From an uncultured Lysobacteraceae bacterium (lineage in GTDB: Bacteria; Pseudomonadota; Gammaproteobacteria; Xanthomonadales; Xanthomonadaceae), in contig CALCNV010000112.1 in NCBI GenBank assembly GCA_937897645.1, positions 1 to 17,626 of the forward strand: a stretch of DNA of 17,626 nucleotides. The letters run 5' to 3'. Position 1 is the first letter of the stretch, and the number at the start of each line of letters is the position of its first letter. The position numbers were made by a program, and so were the translations under genes. Positions 7,013 to 14,579 of the stretch are shown here, piece by piece. The notes beneath the pieces were generated by a model that did not search any database, had not been told where the DNA came from, and was given only the letters and a program-made list of their open reading frames with translations.

Positions 7013-8053
7013 ATGACCGAAGACCGCATCCTCACCGCCGCGGCCAACCGCGAAGACGACGCCCTCGAGGCCAGCATCCGGCCCAAGCGGCTGGACGAAT
7101 ACCTGGGCCAGAAACCCGTCCGCGACCAGCTCTCGATCTACATCGAAGCCGCCAAGGGCCGTGGCGAGGCCATGGACCACGTGCTGATCTTCGGGCCACC
7201 CGGCTTGGGCAAGACCACGCTCAGCCACGTCATCGCCAACGAACTCGGGGTCAACCTGCGCGTGACCTCCGGCCCGGTGATCGAAAAAGCCGGCGACCTG
7301 GCCGCGCTGCTGACCAACCTGCAGCCGCACGACGTGCTGTTCATCGACGAGATCCATCGCCTCTCGCCGGTGGTGGAAGAAGTGCTGTATCCGGCGATGG
7401 AGGATTTCCAGATCGACATCATGATCGGCGACGGCCCGGCCGCGCGCTCGATCAAGCTGGACCTGCCGCCGTTCACCCTGATCGGCGCGACGACGCGCGC
7501 TGGCCTGCTTACGGCGCCGCTGCGTGACCGTTTCGGCATCGTGCAGCGCCTTGAGTTCTACGACGTAGCGGAACTCACCCAGATCGTGCGCCGCTCGGCG
7601 AAGATCATGAGCATCGATTGCGTGGCCGAGGGCGCGGAAGAAATCGCCCGGCGCTCGCGCGGCACGCCACGCATCGCCAACCGCTTGCTGCGCCGCGTGC
7701 GCGATTTTGCCCAGGTCAAGGCGCAGGGCCGCATCGACCATGACGTGGCCCGGGCCGCGATGGGCATGTTGAACGTGGATCCGGAAGGCTTCGATGAGCT
7801 GGACCGTCGCCTGTTGCGCACCATCATCGACAATTTCGAAGGCGGTCCGGTCGGTATCGAGTCGCTGGCTGCGGCCATCTCGGAAGAGCGGGGCACGCTG
7901 GAAGACGTCATCGAGCCCTACCTGATCCAGCAGGGTTTCCTCGTACGCACCGCACGCGGGCGTATGGCGACGCGCAAGGCCTATTTGCATCTTGGGCTGA
8001 AACCCGTCAAACCAGCCGTGGACCTGTTCGCGGAGAACGACGATGTTGGTTGA
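7013..8053 (+). CDS. ruvB: Holliday junction branch migration helicase RuvB
   Basis: Hexameric AAA+ motor that pulls DNA through the RuvA-bound Holliday junction. The 346 residues are full length. Walker A is GPPGLGKT (residues 61-68), Walker B ends in DEIH (112-115), sensor 1 is in IGATTRAG, and the arginine-finger region LLTAPLRDRFG follows; the C-terminal winged helix contains FLVRTARGRMAT. No Shine-Dalgarno precedes ATG 7013; a TACCAT box six bases upstream suggests a leaderless message. The last 11 bases overlap the start of ybgC, so ruvB is probably cotranscribed with the Tol-Pal genes. Confidence 0.97.
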   Translation: MTEDRILTAAANREDDALEASIRPKRLDEYLGQKPVRDQLSIYIEAAKGRGEAMDHVLIFGPPGLGKTTLSHVIANELGVNLRVTSGPVIEKAGDLAALLTNLQPHDVLFIDEIHRLSPVVEEVLYPAMEDFQIDIMIGDGPAARSIKLDLPPFTLIGATTRAGLLTAPLRDRFGIVQRLEFYDVAELTQIVRRSAKIMSIDCVAEGAEEIARRSRGTPRIANRLLRRVRDFAQVKAQGRIDHDVARAAMGMLNVDPEGFDELDRRLLRTIIDNFEGGPVGIESLAAAISEERGTLEDVIEPYLIQQGFLVRTARGRMATRKAYLHLGLKPVKPAVDLFAENDDVG

Positions 8054-8480
8054 CGCGCAGGCCGATGGCCTGCGGTTCAGTTGGCCGACACGCGTGTATT
8101 GGGAAGATACCGACGCAGGTGGCGTGGTCTACCACGCGCAATACGTTGCTTTCCTTGAACGCGCACGCACCGAATGGTTGCGGCATCGCGGGCATGGACA
8201 GGAACGGATGCGCAATGACCTGGACCTGGTCTTCGCGGTTCGCGCGATGCAGCTGGATTTCCTGCGCCCCGCGCGCCTGGACGACCTGCTCACCGTGACC
8301 GTGGAAATCCGCATCTGCAAACGCGCCAGCGTGGTATTCGCGCAGTCCATCCGGCGTGGCGACGAGGTGCTGCTGACCGCCGACGTGCGGGTAGCGGTGC
8401 TCAGCGCAAGCAGTTTCAGACCCAAACCGGCACCTGATGCGTTGTACGAAGAATTCAAGGCGCTGGAAGTGCCAGCCTAG
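8043..8480 (+). CDS. ybgC: YbgC-type acyl-CoA thioesterase of the Tol-Pal cluster
   Basis: A 145-residue hotdog-fold thioesterase of the 4-hydroxybenzoyl-CoA thioesterase/YbgC group, which hydrolyses acyl-CoA or acyl-ACP thioesters; in E. coli YbgC is found with phospholipid-synthesis enzymes at the inner membrane. The active-site signature is YWEDTDAGGVVYHAQY, with Asp24 as the probable catalytic residue. The remaining fold (FLERARTEWLRHRG, RAMQLDFLRPARLDDLLTV) is canonical. ATG 8043 overlaps the ruvB stop by 11 bases, implying translational coupling. It is the first gene of the conserved ybgC-tolQRAB-pal-cpoB order. Confidence 0.95.
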   Translation: MLVDAQADGLRFSWPTRVYWEDTDAGGVVYHAQYVAFLERARTEWLRHRGHGQERMRNDLDLVFAVRAMQLDFLRPARLDDLLTVTVEIRICKRASVVFAQSIRRGDEVLLTADVRVAVLSASSFRPKPAPDALYEEFKALEVPA

Positions 8481-8530
8481 CTCCACACCAGCTCGCCACA
8501 CCCCTGAATCGGAACAAGAGGAAATACCGG

Positions 8531-9307
8531 ATGATTGCACTGCTCCTGGCCCTGCAGGACACCGTGGTAGAGGCGTTGCCCGAAGACGTTGCCAGTGCTG
8601 CAGCCGAAGCAACCGCGGCGGCCGCCCACAGCAGCATCAACTACTTCGACCTGATGCTCAAAGCCAGTTTGCCGGTGAAGTTGATCATCCTGCTGCTGCT
8701 GGCGGGCTCGGTGATCAGCTGGGTGATCATTTTCCGCAAGTCGCGCGTGTTCAGTGCCGCCAACCGCGAAGCGGACGACTTCGAAGGCCGCTTCTGGTCC
8801 GGCGCCGAACTGCACAAACTGTACGCCGGGGCCACCGACCGCAACCGCGTGGTCAGCGGCCTGGAAGCAATCTTCGAAGCCGGCTTCCGCGAATTCACCC
8901 GCCTGCGCGACAAGCGCAAGCTCGACAGCCGTGCGCAGCTTGAAGGCGCGCAGCGCGCGATGCGCGCGACGTATGCGCGCGAAGTGGACCAGTTGGAACG
9001 CAACCTGGAATTGCTGGCCAATATCGGCTCCACCGCGCCCTACGTCGGCCTGGTGGGCACGGTCTTCGGCATCATGGTGACCATGCACGACATGCTCAAC
9101 AGCGGCGAGCAGGCGGGCATCGCGGCGGTGGCGCCGGGCATCTCGGAAGCCTTGTTCGCCACGGCCATCGGCCTGTTCGTGGCCATCCCGGCGGTGTGGG
9201 CGTTCAATCGTTTCACCACGCGGGTGGAGCGTTTGTCGGTGCGCTATGAATCCTTTGCCGAGGAATTCAGTTCCATCCTGCAGCGCCAGTCGTCCGGCGA
9301 CGAATGA
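8531..9307 (+). CDS. tolQ: Tol-Pal proton channel subunit TolQ
   Basis: Inner-membrane stator protein (MotA/ExbB/TolQ family) that with TolR uses the proton-motive force to energise TolA during outer-membrane constriction. The 258 residues carry three hydrophobic segments, at about 48-68 (VKLIILLLLAGSVISWVIIF), 168-190 (including APYVGLVGTVFGIMVTMHDM) and 203-228 (EALFATAIGLFVAIPAVWAF), with the large cytoplasmic loop between the first and second. The conserved GTVFGIM and IAVAIPA-like helices are present. AGAGGA at 8517-8522 lies eight bases before ATG 8531. The N-terminus is longer and more acidic/alanine-rich than E. coli TolQ. tolR follows after 28 bases. Confidence 0.96.
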   Translation: MIALLLALQDTVVEALPEDVASAAAEATAAAAHSSINYFDLMLKASLPVKLIILLLLAGSVISWVIIFRKSRVFSAANREADDFEGRFWSGAELHKLYAGATDRNRVVSGLEAIFEAGFREFTRLRDKRKLDSRAQLEGAQRAMRATYAREVDQLERNLELLANIGSTAPYVGLVGTVFGIMVTMHDMLNSGEQAGIAAVAPGISEALFATAIGLFVAIPAVWAFNRFTTRVERLSVRYESFAEEFSSILQRQSSGDE

Positions 9308-9335
9308 CGGTCATGAATAGAGCCAGGAGTTCGAC

Positions 9336-9776
9336 ATGACTGCCGCCTTCTCGCGCCACCGCAAGCGCCGCAAGCTCAAATCCGAGATCAACGTCGTCCC
9401 CTACATCGACGTGATGCTGGTGCTGCTGATCATCTTCATGGTGACCGCGCCGCTGCTGACGCTCAGCGTGGACGTGGATTTGCCAGTCGCCAACGCCAAA
9501 GCAGTGGATGGCAAGGAAGACCCGATCATCGTCACCGTGCTGCCTGATGGCCGCATGAGCCTCAAGCTGCCCGATGCCGAGCAGGAAGAGGTCGATGCCG
9601 CGATGCTGCAAGCCAAGCTTGCCGCGATTGCCAGCGAGGACAAGGACATCCGCGTGGTCGTCGCCGCTGATGGCAAGGGCAGCTACCAGGGCGTGATCGA
9701 CGCCATGGACATCCTCAAGAAAGCCAAGGTCACCAAGGTTGGCCTGCTGACTGACTCGGGTGGCAATGCACGCTGA
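9336..9776 (+). CDS. tolR: Tol-Pal proton channel subunit TolR
   Basis: ExbD/TolR family protein with a single N-terminal membrane helix and a periplasmic domain. The 146 residues begin with a basic cytoplasmic tail (SRHRKRRKLKSEINVVPYID) and a helix VMLVLLIIFMVTAPLL; Asp25 corresponds to the proton-carrying Asp23 of E. coli TolR. The periplasmic domain ends DILKKAKVTKVGLLTDSG, as expected for the family. AGGAG at 9325-9329 precedes ATG 9336 by six bases. The 3' end overlaps the tolA start by 11 bases. Confidence 0.96.
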   Translation: MTAAFSRHRKRRKLKSEINVVPYIDVMLVLLIIFMVTAPLLTLSVDVDLPVANAKAVDGKEDPIIVTVLPDGRMSLKLPDAEQEEVDAAMLQAKLAAIASEDKDIRVVVAADGKGSYQGVIDAMDILKKAKVTKVGLLTDSGGNAR

Positions 9777-10767
9777 GGCGCTCCAGCGCTATTCGGCACC
9801 GCGCGATGAGGGGCTCGGACGGGCCGTAGCGCTGGCGATTGCATTGCACGTGGCGATTGCGCTGGTGTTCGTGCTGGCGTCGTTCTTCTCCTGGCAACAC
9901 GACACTACGTCAGCCGCCGGACTGCCGGTGATGGAAGCCTCGCTGGAAGTCTCCAGTGCCGAGGCGCGCATTGCGCAGCGGGCGATGGACGCAGCGTCGG
10001 ACCTCGAGCCGTTGCCGCAGCCCATCGAGGAAGTGGCGGAAGAAGACACCGTGCCGCCACCGCAGCCCGTTCCGGAACCCGTGCCGCAGGATTCTCCGGT
10101 TCCCCAGCAGCAGGTCGCGCAGGAGCGCGTGCCGGTACCGGATACAGTCGACCAGGATCGTGCCAGCGCGCTCGCTGTTTCGCAGGAGAAGGCGCGCAAG
10201 GAACAGGAAGAAAAGCGCCGCCAGGAACAGATCGACCTGACCGAGCAGAAGCGCGTGGAAGAAGCACAGAAGCAGCAGCGGCTGGCCAAGCAGCAGGAAA
10301 CCGACAAGGAAAAGAAACTGGCCGAGCTGCGTCGCATGAAGGGGCAAGCAGCGAAGGAAGCGCAACTGGCCGAACAGAAGCTGCGCCAGCTCGCCGATGC
10401 GCGCACGCGCTCTGCTGCTTCCGCCAATTCCGCGCAATACGGCGCGGCTGGCAGCCCGCCGGCAGGGCAGGGTGGGGATGCGAACGACCTGCGCTCCAAA
10501 TATGCTGAGGCCATCAAGACGGCAGTGACGGCGCAGTGGACCCGTCCTGACTCCGTGCCGTTAGGAACACGCTGCAAGGTCGCGATCACGCAACTGCCCG
10601 GTGGCGAAGTGATTAGCGCCGAAGTACAGCCAGGATGCCCCATGGACCAGGCAGGGCAGGACTCGCTGGAGCGTGCCGTGTTGAAAGCGCAACCCTTGCC
10701 CTACAGGGGCTTTGAGTCGGTTTTCCAACGGCAATTCACGCTTAATTTCACAGCCCAGGATCGCTGA
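9766..10767 (+). CDS. tolA: Tol-Pal system protein TolA
   Basis: Periplasm-spanning link between TolQR and TolB/Pal. From ATG 9766 it has 333 residues: a short cytoplasmic end, one membrane helix (about 20-42), a Glu/Pro-rich stretch (about 80-125), a charged Lys/Glu/Gln coiled coil (about 135-215), a Ser/Gly linker and the globular C-terminal domain (LRSKYAEAIKTAVTAQW to the end) with Cys270 and Cys291, probably the disulfide pair of domain III. His28 of the transmembrane energy-coupling motif is present, but the preceding Ser is Ala24. Domain II is shorter than in E. coli TolA (421 residues). An upstream in-frame GTG at 9760 is possible but adds only two residues; ATG overlaps tolR by 11 bases. 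Confidence 0.93.
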   Translation: MHAEALQRYSAPRDEGLGRAVALAIALHVAIALVFVLASFFSWQHDTTSAAGLPVMEASLEVSSAEARIAQRAMDAASDLEPLPQPIEEVAEEDTVPPPQPVPEPVPQDSPVPQQQVAQERVPVPDTVDQDRASALAVSQEKARKEQEEKRRQEQIDLTEQKRVEEAQKQQRLAKQQETDKEKKLAELRRMKGQAAKEAQLAEQKLRQLADARTRSAASANSAQYGAAGSPPAGQGGDANDLRSKYAEAIKTAVTAQWTRPDSVPLGTRCKVAITQLPGGEVISAEVQPGCPMDQAGQDSLERAVLKAQPLPYRGFESVFQRQFTLNFTAQDR

Positions 10768-10851
10768 TTCACGCCATTTTCCGTTCATGATTGCGAAGAT
10801 GTTCACGTACAAGCTGGTATCCCTGTCCCCGCCTCCCCAAACGACGTGCCC

Positions 10852-12168
10852 ATGAAGACACTGCCGCGCTGGCTTGCCGTATTCGCCCTTTTGCTTGCTC
10901 CGCTTGCCGCCTCCGCGCAGCAGGGCCTGGAAATCGACATCGTCGGCGGCAACGCCTCCGCACTGCCCATCGCGATCGTGCCGATGCCGTACCAAGGGTC
11001 GGCCACTGCACCGGAAACCGACGTCGCCGCCATCGTGCGTGCAGATCTCGAGCGTTCGGGTGCATTCCGCAGCTTGCCGGTGGCCAGCATCGTCGAGCGC
11101 CCGACGCGCGGCAGCGAAGTGCAATACCCCACGTGGCGTGCCCTCAAACAGGACTATCTGGTCGTCGGCCGCGTGGTCGATGGCAGTGGTGGTGGTTTCC
11201 GGGTCGAGTACGAACTCTTCGACGTGGCCAAGCAGGAACGCATGCTGGGCCTCGCCCTGACCGCGCGCCCGAATGCGATGCGCGACGTGGGCCACCAGAT
11301 GGCCGATGCCATCTACGAAAGAATCCTCGGCGTGCGTGGCGCGTTCTGGACCCGCATCGCCTACATCACCCAGACCGGCCTCGGCCGCGAAGCGCGGTAC
11401 GCGTTGATGGTGGCCGATTCCGACGGCTTCAATCCGCAGACCGTGGTGCGTTCCGCCGAACCGCTGCTGTCGCCGTCGTGGAGTCCCGATGGTCGCAAGC
11501 TGGCGTACGTCAGTTTCGAACGCGGCAATTCCTCCATCTACATCCAGGACATTTCCACCGGTGCGCGCGAGCTGGTGTCCAGCTTCCGCGGCATCAATGG
11601 CGCACCGTCGTTTTCGCCGGATGGACGCAAATTGGCGCTGACCCTGTCGCGCAGCGGCAATCCCGAAATCTACGTCATGGACCTGGGCAGCAAGCAGCTG
11701 ACCCAGCTCACCAACCAGTTCGGCATCGATACCGAGCCGACCTGGAGCGCCGACGGTGCCAGCATCTACTTCACCTCCGACCGCAGCGGCAACCCGCAGA
11801 TCTACCGCGTCGCGGCCAGCGGTGGCAGCGCCTCGCGCGTGACCTTCCAGGGCAATTACAACGCCTCCGCCAGCGTGTCCTACGATGGCAAGAAGATCGC
11901 CGTGGCCCAAGGCAGTGGCAGCACCTACCGCATCGCCATGATGGACAGCAGCCTGGGTTCGCCGCGCTGGAGCACGCTGTCGCCGGGTTCATTGGACGAA
12001 TCGCCCAGCTTCGCCCCCAATGCCAGCATGGTGATCTACGCCGCGCGCGAAGGCCGTCGCGGCGTGCTGTATGCGGTGTCCGCCGATGCGCGCGTGCGCC
12101 AGCGCCTGGTATTGGCCGATGGCGACGTGCGCGAGCCGGCGTGGTCGCCGTACCGCGCGCCCCGTTGA
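10852..12168 (+). CDS. tolB: Tol-Pal system periplasmic beta-propeller protein TolB
   Basis: Periplasmic protein that binds Pal and TolA and helps release Pal from peptidoglycan at the division site. The 438 residues start with a signal peptide (MKTLPRWLAVFALLLAPLAA), with cleavage probably at ASA|QQ after residue 22. The N-terminal alpha/beta domain is followed by a six-bladed propeller; repeats are visible as SWSPDGRKLAYV, SFSPDGRKLALT, TWSADGASIYFT, SVSYDGKKIAVA and SFAPNASMVIYA. The C-terminus EPAWSPYRAPR is typical. ATG 10852 is preferred over GTG 10846 because it gives the normal n-region; no strong Shine-Dalgarno is seen in the 84-base gap after tolA. Confidence 0.96.
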   Translation: MKTLPRWLAVFALLLAPLAASAQQGLEIDIVGGNASALPIAIVPMPYQGSATAPETDVAAIVRADLERSGAFRSLPVASIVERPTRGSEVQYPTWRALKQDYLVVGRVVDGSGGGFRVEYELFDVAKQERMLGLALTARPNAMRDVGHQMADAIYERILGVRGAFWTRIAYITQTGLGREARYALMVADSDGFNPQTVVRSAEPLLSPSWSPDGRKLAYVSFERGNSSIYIQDISTGARELVSSFRGINGAPSFSPDGRKLALTLSRSGNPEIYVMDLGSKQLTQLTNQFGIDTEPTWSADGASIYFTSDRSGNPQIYRVAASGGSASRVTFQGNYNASASVSYDGKKIAVAQGSGSTYRIAMMDSSLGSPRWSTLSPGSLDESPSFAPNASMVIYAAREGRRGVLYAVSADARVRQRLVLADGDVREPAWSPYRAPR

Positions 12169-12234
12169 CCCCAGTGCCACGTTATTATCGAGACACCCAT
12201 CACCCTTTCCCCCGCGTCAAGCCGAGGTAACACC

Positions 12235-12759
12235 ATGAACACCACCACCCGCGTCGTCATGCTTTCCCTGTTGTCCGTCGCCGTATTGGCCGGTTGCAAA
12301 TCCAAGGCCGCCAAGGACACCTTGCCGCCCACGGACACCACCACGGGCGACACCGGCGTCGTGACCGACGGCACCACCACCGCCGGCGCGTACGGCCCCA
12401 ACGACCTCGACACCGATTCCTGCCTGCGCCAGCGCGTGGTGTATTTCGACCTGGACCAGTACGTGGTCAAGTCCGAGTACCAGGCCATCATCAATTGCCA
12501 CGCCAAGTACCTCCGTGACCGTCCGTCCTCGCGCCTGACCCTGGAAGGCAACACCGACGAACGCGGCAGCCGCGAGTACAACCTGGGCCTGGGCGAGCGC
12601 CGCGGCAATGCGGTCTCCTCGGCCGTGCAGGCCAGCGGTGGTTCCGGTACCCAGCTCAACGTCGTCAGCTACGGCGAAGAGCGCCCGGTGTGCACCGACT
12701 CGAACGAAGAGTGCTGGGCCCGCAACCGTCGCGTCGAAATCGTCTACAGCGCGAAGTGA
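12235..12759 (+). CDS. pal: Peptidoglycan-associated lipoprotein Pal
   Basis: Outer-membrane lipoprotein that binds meso-diaminopimelate in peptidoglycan and pairs with TolB. The 174 residues start with a lipoprotein signal whose lipobox is LAGC with Cys21 as the acylation site, then a Thr/Asp/Gly-rich linker (about 25-55), then the OmpA-like domain: VVYFDLDQYVVKSEYQAII and GNTDERGSREYNLGLGERR, the peptidoglycan-binding signature, ending NRRVEIVYSAK. Three further cysteines sit in the OmpA domain (in SCLRQR, INCHAK and PVCTD, with a fourth in EECWAR), more than in E. coli Pal, so disulfides are possible. GAGGT at 12224-12228 supports ATG 12235. Confidence 0.96.
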   Translation: MNTTTRVVMLSLLSVAVLAGCKSKAAKDTLPPTDTTTGDTGVVTDGTTTAGAYGPNDLDTDSCLRQRVVYFDLDQYVVKSEYQAIINCHAKYLRDRPSSRLTLEGNTDERGSREYNLGLGERRGNAVSSAVQASGGSGTQLNVVSYGEERPVCTDSNEECWARNRRVEIVYSAK

Positions 12760-12830
12760 TGGCACGTTCGCAGGTTCGTGGTTGATGGCATGAACGCCAC
12801 GACCACGGACCGCGGACACCACTCAAGACC

Positions 12831-13643
12831 ATGACCATGCGCTTTCCCATTACCGCTTCACTGTTGACGGTCGCATTGCTCACTGCGTTCGCCATGCCGG
12901 CCCACGCGCAACGCCAGAGCCTGGCCGATCGCGTGGCATCGCTGGAGCAACAGGCCGCCAGCGACCGTGGCAATACCGACCTGTTGAACCAGGTCAACCA
13001 GCTGCGCACCGAAATGCAGCAGCTCCGCGAGATGGTGGAGCAGCTGCAGAATGAAAACGAGCAGTTGAAGCAGCGCAACCGCGACCAGTACCTCGACCTT
13101 GATGGTCGTTTGAACCGATTGGAAGGTGGCGCGGTTCCGGCTGCACCAACGCCGGCACCTGCCGCAGTGGCGGCCCCGGCAACCAGCACGCCCGCGTCTG
13201 CGGAGCGTGCGCCGTCGGTACATGGCGACGTCGGTGCCATGGCCCAGAGCGGTGACGAGCGTGCGGCGTACAACGTCGCCTTCGATGCCTTGAAGGGCGG
13301 CAACTACGCGGACGCCGCGCAACTGTTCCTGAGTTTCCTGGAGCTGTATCCCAACGGCACCTACACGCCCAATGCGATGTACTGGCTGGGCGAGAGCTAC
13401 TACGTCACCCAGAACTACCAGCTGGCCGGCCAGCAGTTCCGCGGCCTGCTGGACCGCTACCCCACCCATGACAAGGCCGCCGGCGCATTGCTCAAGCTGG
13501 GCCTGGCCGAATACGGCCTGGGCAAGGTCGACGAAGCCGAGCGCACCCTCGCCGCCGTGATTGCCAAGTATCCCGGCAGCGATGTCGCGCGCACCGCCGA
13601 TGACCGCCTGCAGTCGATCCAGTTGGGCCGCAGCATCCGCTGA
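12831..13643 (+). CDS. cpoB: Cell division coordinator CpoB (YbgF)
   Basis: Periplasmic protein encoded after pal; in E. coli it coordinates outer-membrane constriction with PBP1B at the septum. The 270 residues start with a signal peptide ending MPAHA|QRQ (after residue 26), then a trimerising coiled coil (about 30-90, rich in Gln/Leu/Glu), an Ala/Pro/Thr linker (about 100-127) and TPR repeats to the end: AYNVAFDALKGGNYADAAQ, YTPNAMYWLGESYYVTQNY and AGALLKLGLAEYGLGKVDEA. Length and order are normal. Two in-frame ATGs, 12831 and 12837, are both possible and give nearly the same signal peptide; 12831 is kept. It is the last Tol-Pal gene, followed by nested REPs. Confidence 0.95.
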   Translation: MTMRFPITASLLTVALLTAFAMPAHAQRQSLADRVASLEQQAASDRGNTDLLNQVNQLRTEMQQLREMVEQLQNENEQLKQRNRDQYLDLDGRLNRLEGGAVPAAPTPAPAAVAAPATSTPASAERAPSVHGDVGAMAQSGDERAAYNVAFDALKGGNYADAAQLFLSFLELYPNGTYTPNAMYWLGESYYVTQNYQLAGQQFRGLLDRYPTHDKAAGALLKLGLAEYGLGKVDEAERTLAAVIAKYPGSDVARTADDRLQSIQLGRSIR

Positions 13644-13654
13644 GCCATGCGCCG

Positions 13655-13787
13655 GTAGGAGCGCCCCATGGGCGCGAGCTCTCGCACGGGGTAGCGTGCG
13701 CCATGCGCACGACCTAGAACCCCCGTCCACATGCGATCGTGCGCATGGCGCACGCTACAAAAGCTCGCGCCCATGGGGCGCTCCTAC
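13655..13787. repeat. GTAG REP inverted pair (copy 2), outer pair of a nested set
   Basis: Arms at 13655-13680 and 13762-13787 are identical over 26 bases to the arms of copies 1 and 3 (GTAG head, GCGCCC/GGGCGC stem, CAT loop, GAGCT tail). The spacer, 81 bases here, is far longer than the 21-22 bases in the other copies because it contains a second, different REP pair. It lies 11 bases after the cpoB stop. Confidence 0.92.
13691..13758. repeat. Second GTAG REP family, inverted pair nested inside copy 2
   Basis: Perfect 22-base inverted arms at 13691-13712 and 13737-13758. Each starts GTAG, then C, then a hairpin with stem GTGCGC/GCGCAC and loop CAT, then GA. The head and loop match the outer REP family but both sides of the stem differ in a paired way. 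It lies wholly within the spacer of the outer pair. Confidence 0.9.
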
Positions 13788-13800
13788 CCCTGAAATTGCG

Positions 13801-13806
13801 TAACCT
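13801..13806 (+). promoter_or_regulatory. Candidate -10 for leaderless queE
   Basis: TAACCT ends six bases before the queE ATG (13813); no Shine-Dalgarno is present. It lies 13 bases after the outer REP arm. Inferred from spacing, shared with ruvB and queC. Confidence 0.35.
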
Positions 13807-13812
13807 TGTCGA

Positions 13813-14493
13813 ATGAATGCCGCCGTTCCCAGCGAAATCATCCAGTCCACGTCGGACCGCCTGAAGATCACCGAGATCTTCCTGTCCCTGCAGGGCGAAT
13901 CGGCCAGCGTGGGCTGGCCCACCGTGTTCGTGCGCCTGACCGGTTGTCCGCTGCGCTGCCAGTATTGCGATACCGCCTATGCCTTCCACGGCGGCGAGTG
14001 GAAGGACATCGTCGACATCGTGGCGGAAGTGGCTACCCATGGCGTGCGCCATGTCTGCGTCACCGGTGGCGAGCCACTGTCGCAGAAGCGCTGCCTGATC
14101 CTGCTGCAGGCGCTGTGCGATGCGGGTTACGAGGTGTCATTGGAAACCTCTGGCGCCATCGATATCGCTGGCGTCGATCCACGCGTCTCGCGGGTCGTGG
14201 ACATCAAGACGCCCGGCTCGGCCGAAGTCACGCGCAACCGCTGGGACAACCTGCCGCTGCTGACCGCGCGCGACCAGGTCAAGTTCGTGCTGTGCGGGCG
14301 CGCTGACTACGAATGGGCGCGTGACCTCGTCGCGACACAGCGCTTGCACGAACGCTGCGACGTGCTGTTTTCCCCCAGCAAGTCCGACCTTTCCGCGCGC
14401 GACCTGGCCGACTGGATCGTCGCCGACCGCCTGCCCGTGCGCTTCCAGATGCAGCTGCACAAACTGCTGTGGAACGACGAACCGGGCCGCTGA
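13813..14493 (+). CDS. queE: 7-carboxy-7-deazaguanine synthase QueE
   Basis: Radical-SAM enzyme that converts 6-carboxy-tetrahydropterin to 7-carboxy-7-deazaguanine, the step before QueC in queuosine synthesis. The 226 residues are normal length. The cluster-binding motif is TGCPLRCQYCDTAY, with Cys45, Cys49 and Cys52 (CxxxCxxC); the SAM-binding VTGGEPL follows; the substrate-pocket sequences LQGESASVGWPTVFVRLTG, VSLETSGA and VDIKTPGS are present, as is the C-terminal RFQMQLHKLLW. ATG 13813 is the start with no Shine-Dalgarno; a TAACCT box six bases upstream suggests a leaderless message. It is separated from cpoB by nested REPs and from queC by another REP pair. Confidence 0.96.
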   Translation: MNAAVPSEIIQSTSDRLKITEIFLSLQGESASVGWPTVFVRLTGCPLRCQYCDTAYAFHGGEWKDIVDIVAEVATHGVRHVCVTGGEPLSQKRCLILLQALCDAGYEVSLETSGAIDIAGVDPRVSRVVDIKTPGSAEVTRNRWDNLPLLTARDQVKFVLCGRADYEWARDLVATQRLHERCDVLFSPSKSDLSARDLADWIVADRLPVRFQMQLHKLLWNDEPGR

Positions 14494-14497
14494 CGCG

Positions 14498-14571
14498 GTA
14501 GGAGCGCCCCATGGGCGCGAGCTCTTCGTCGGGAGAACGGAAAAAAGCTCGCGCCCATGGGGCGCTCCTAC
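14498..14571. repeat. GTAG REP inverted pair (copy 3)
   Basis: Arms at 14498-14523 and 14546-14571 match copies 1 and 2 over 26 bases, with a 22-base A/G-rich spacer. It starts four bases after the queE stop and ends two bases before the candidate queC -10 box, filling nearly the whole intergenic space. Confidence 0.92.
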
Positions 14572-14573
14572 AT

Positions 14574-14579
14574 TAGAAT
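14574..14579 (+). promoter_or_regulatory. Candidate -10 for leaderless queC
   Basis: TAGAAT ends seven bases before the queC ATG (14587), with no Shine-Dalgarno between. Any -35 would have to lie in the right REP arm (around 14551-14556, GCGCCC), which is not a good match. The spacing would start the transcript at or next to the ATG. Confidence 0.45.

Noticed and set aside
10561..11910. 449-codon minus-strand ORF opposite tolA and tolB
   Set aside because: It spans two recognised genes, has shadow-type composition, and shows no motif.
12165..12188. TTGACC and TATTAT before pal as a promoter
   Set aside because: The spacing is only 12 bases, too short for a normal promoter; the first hexamer is also the tolB stop region.
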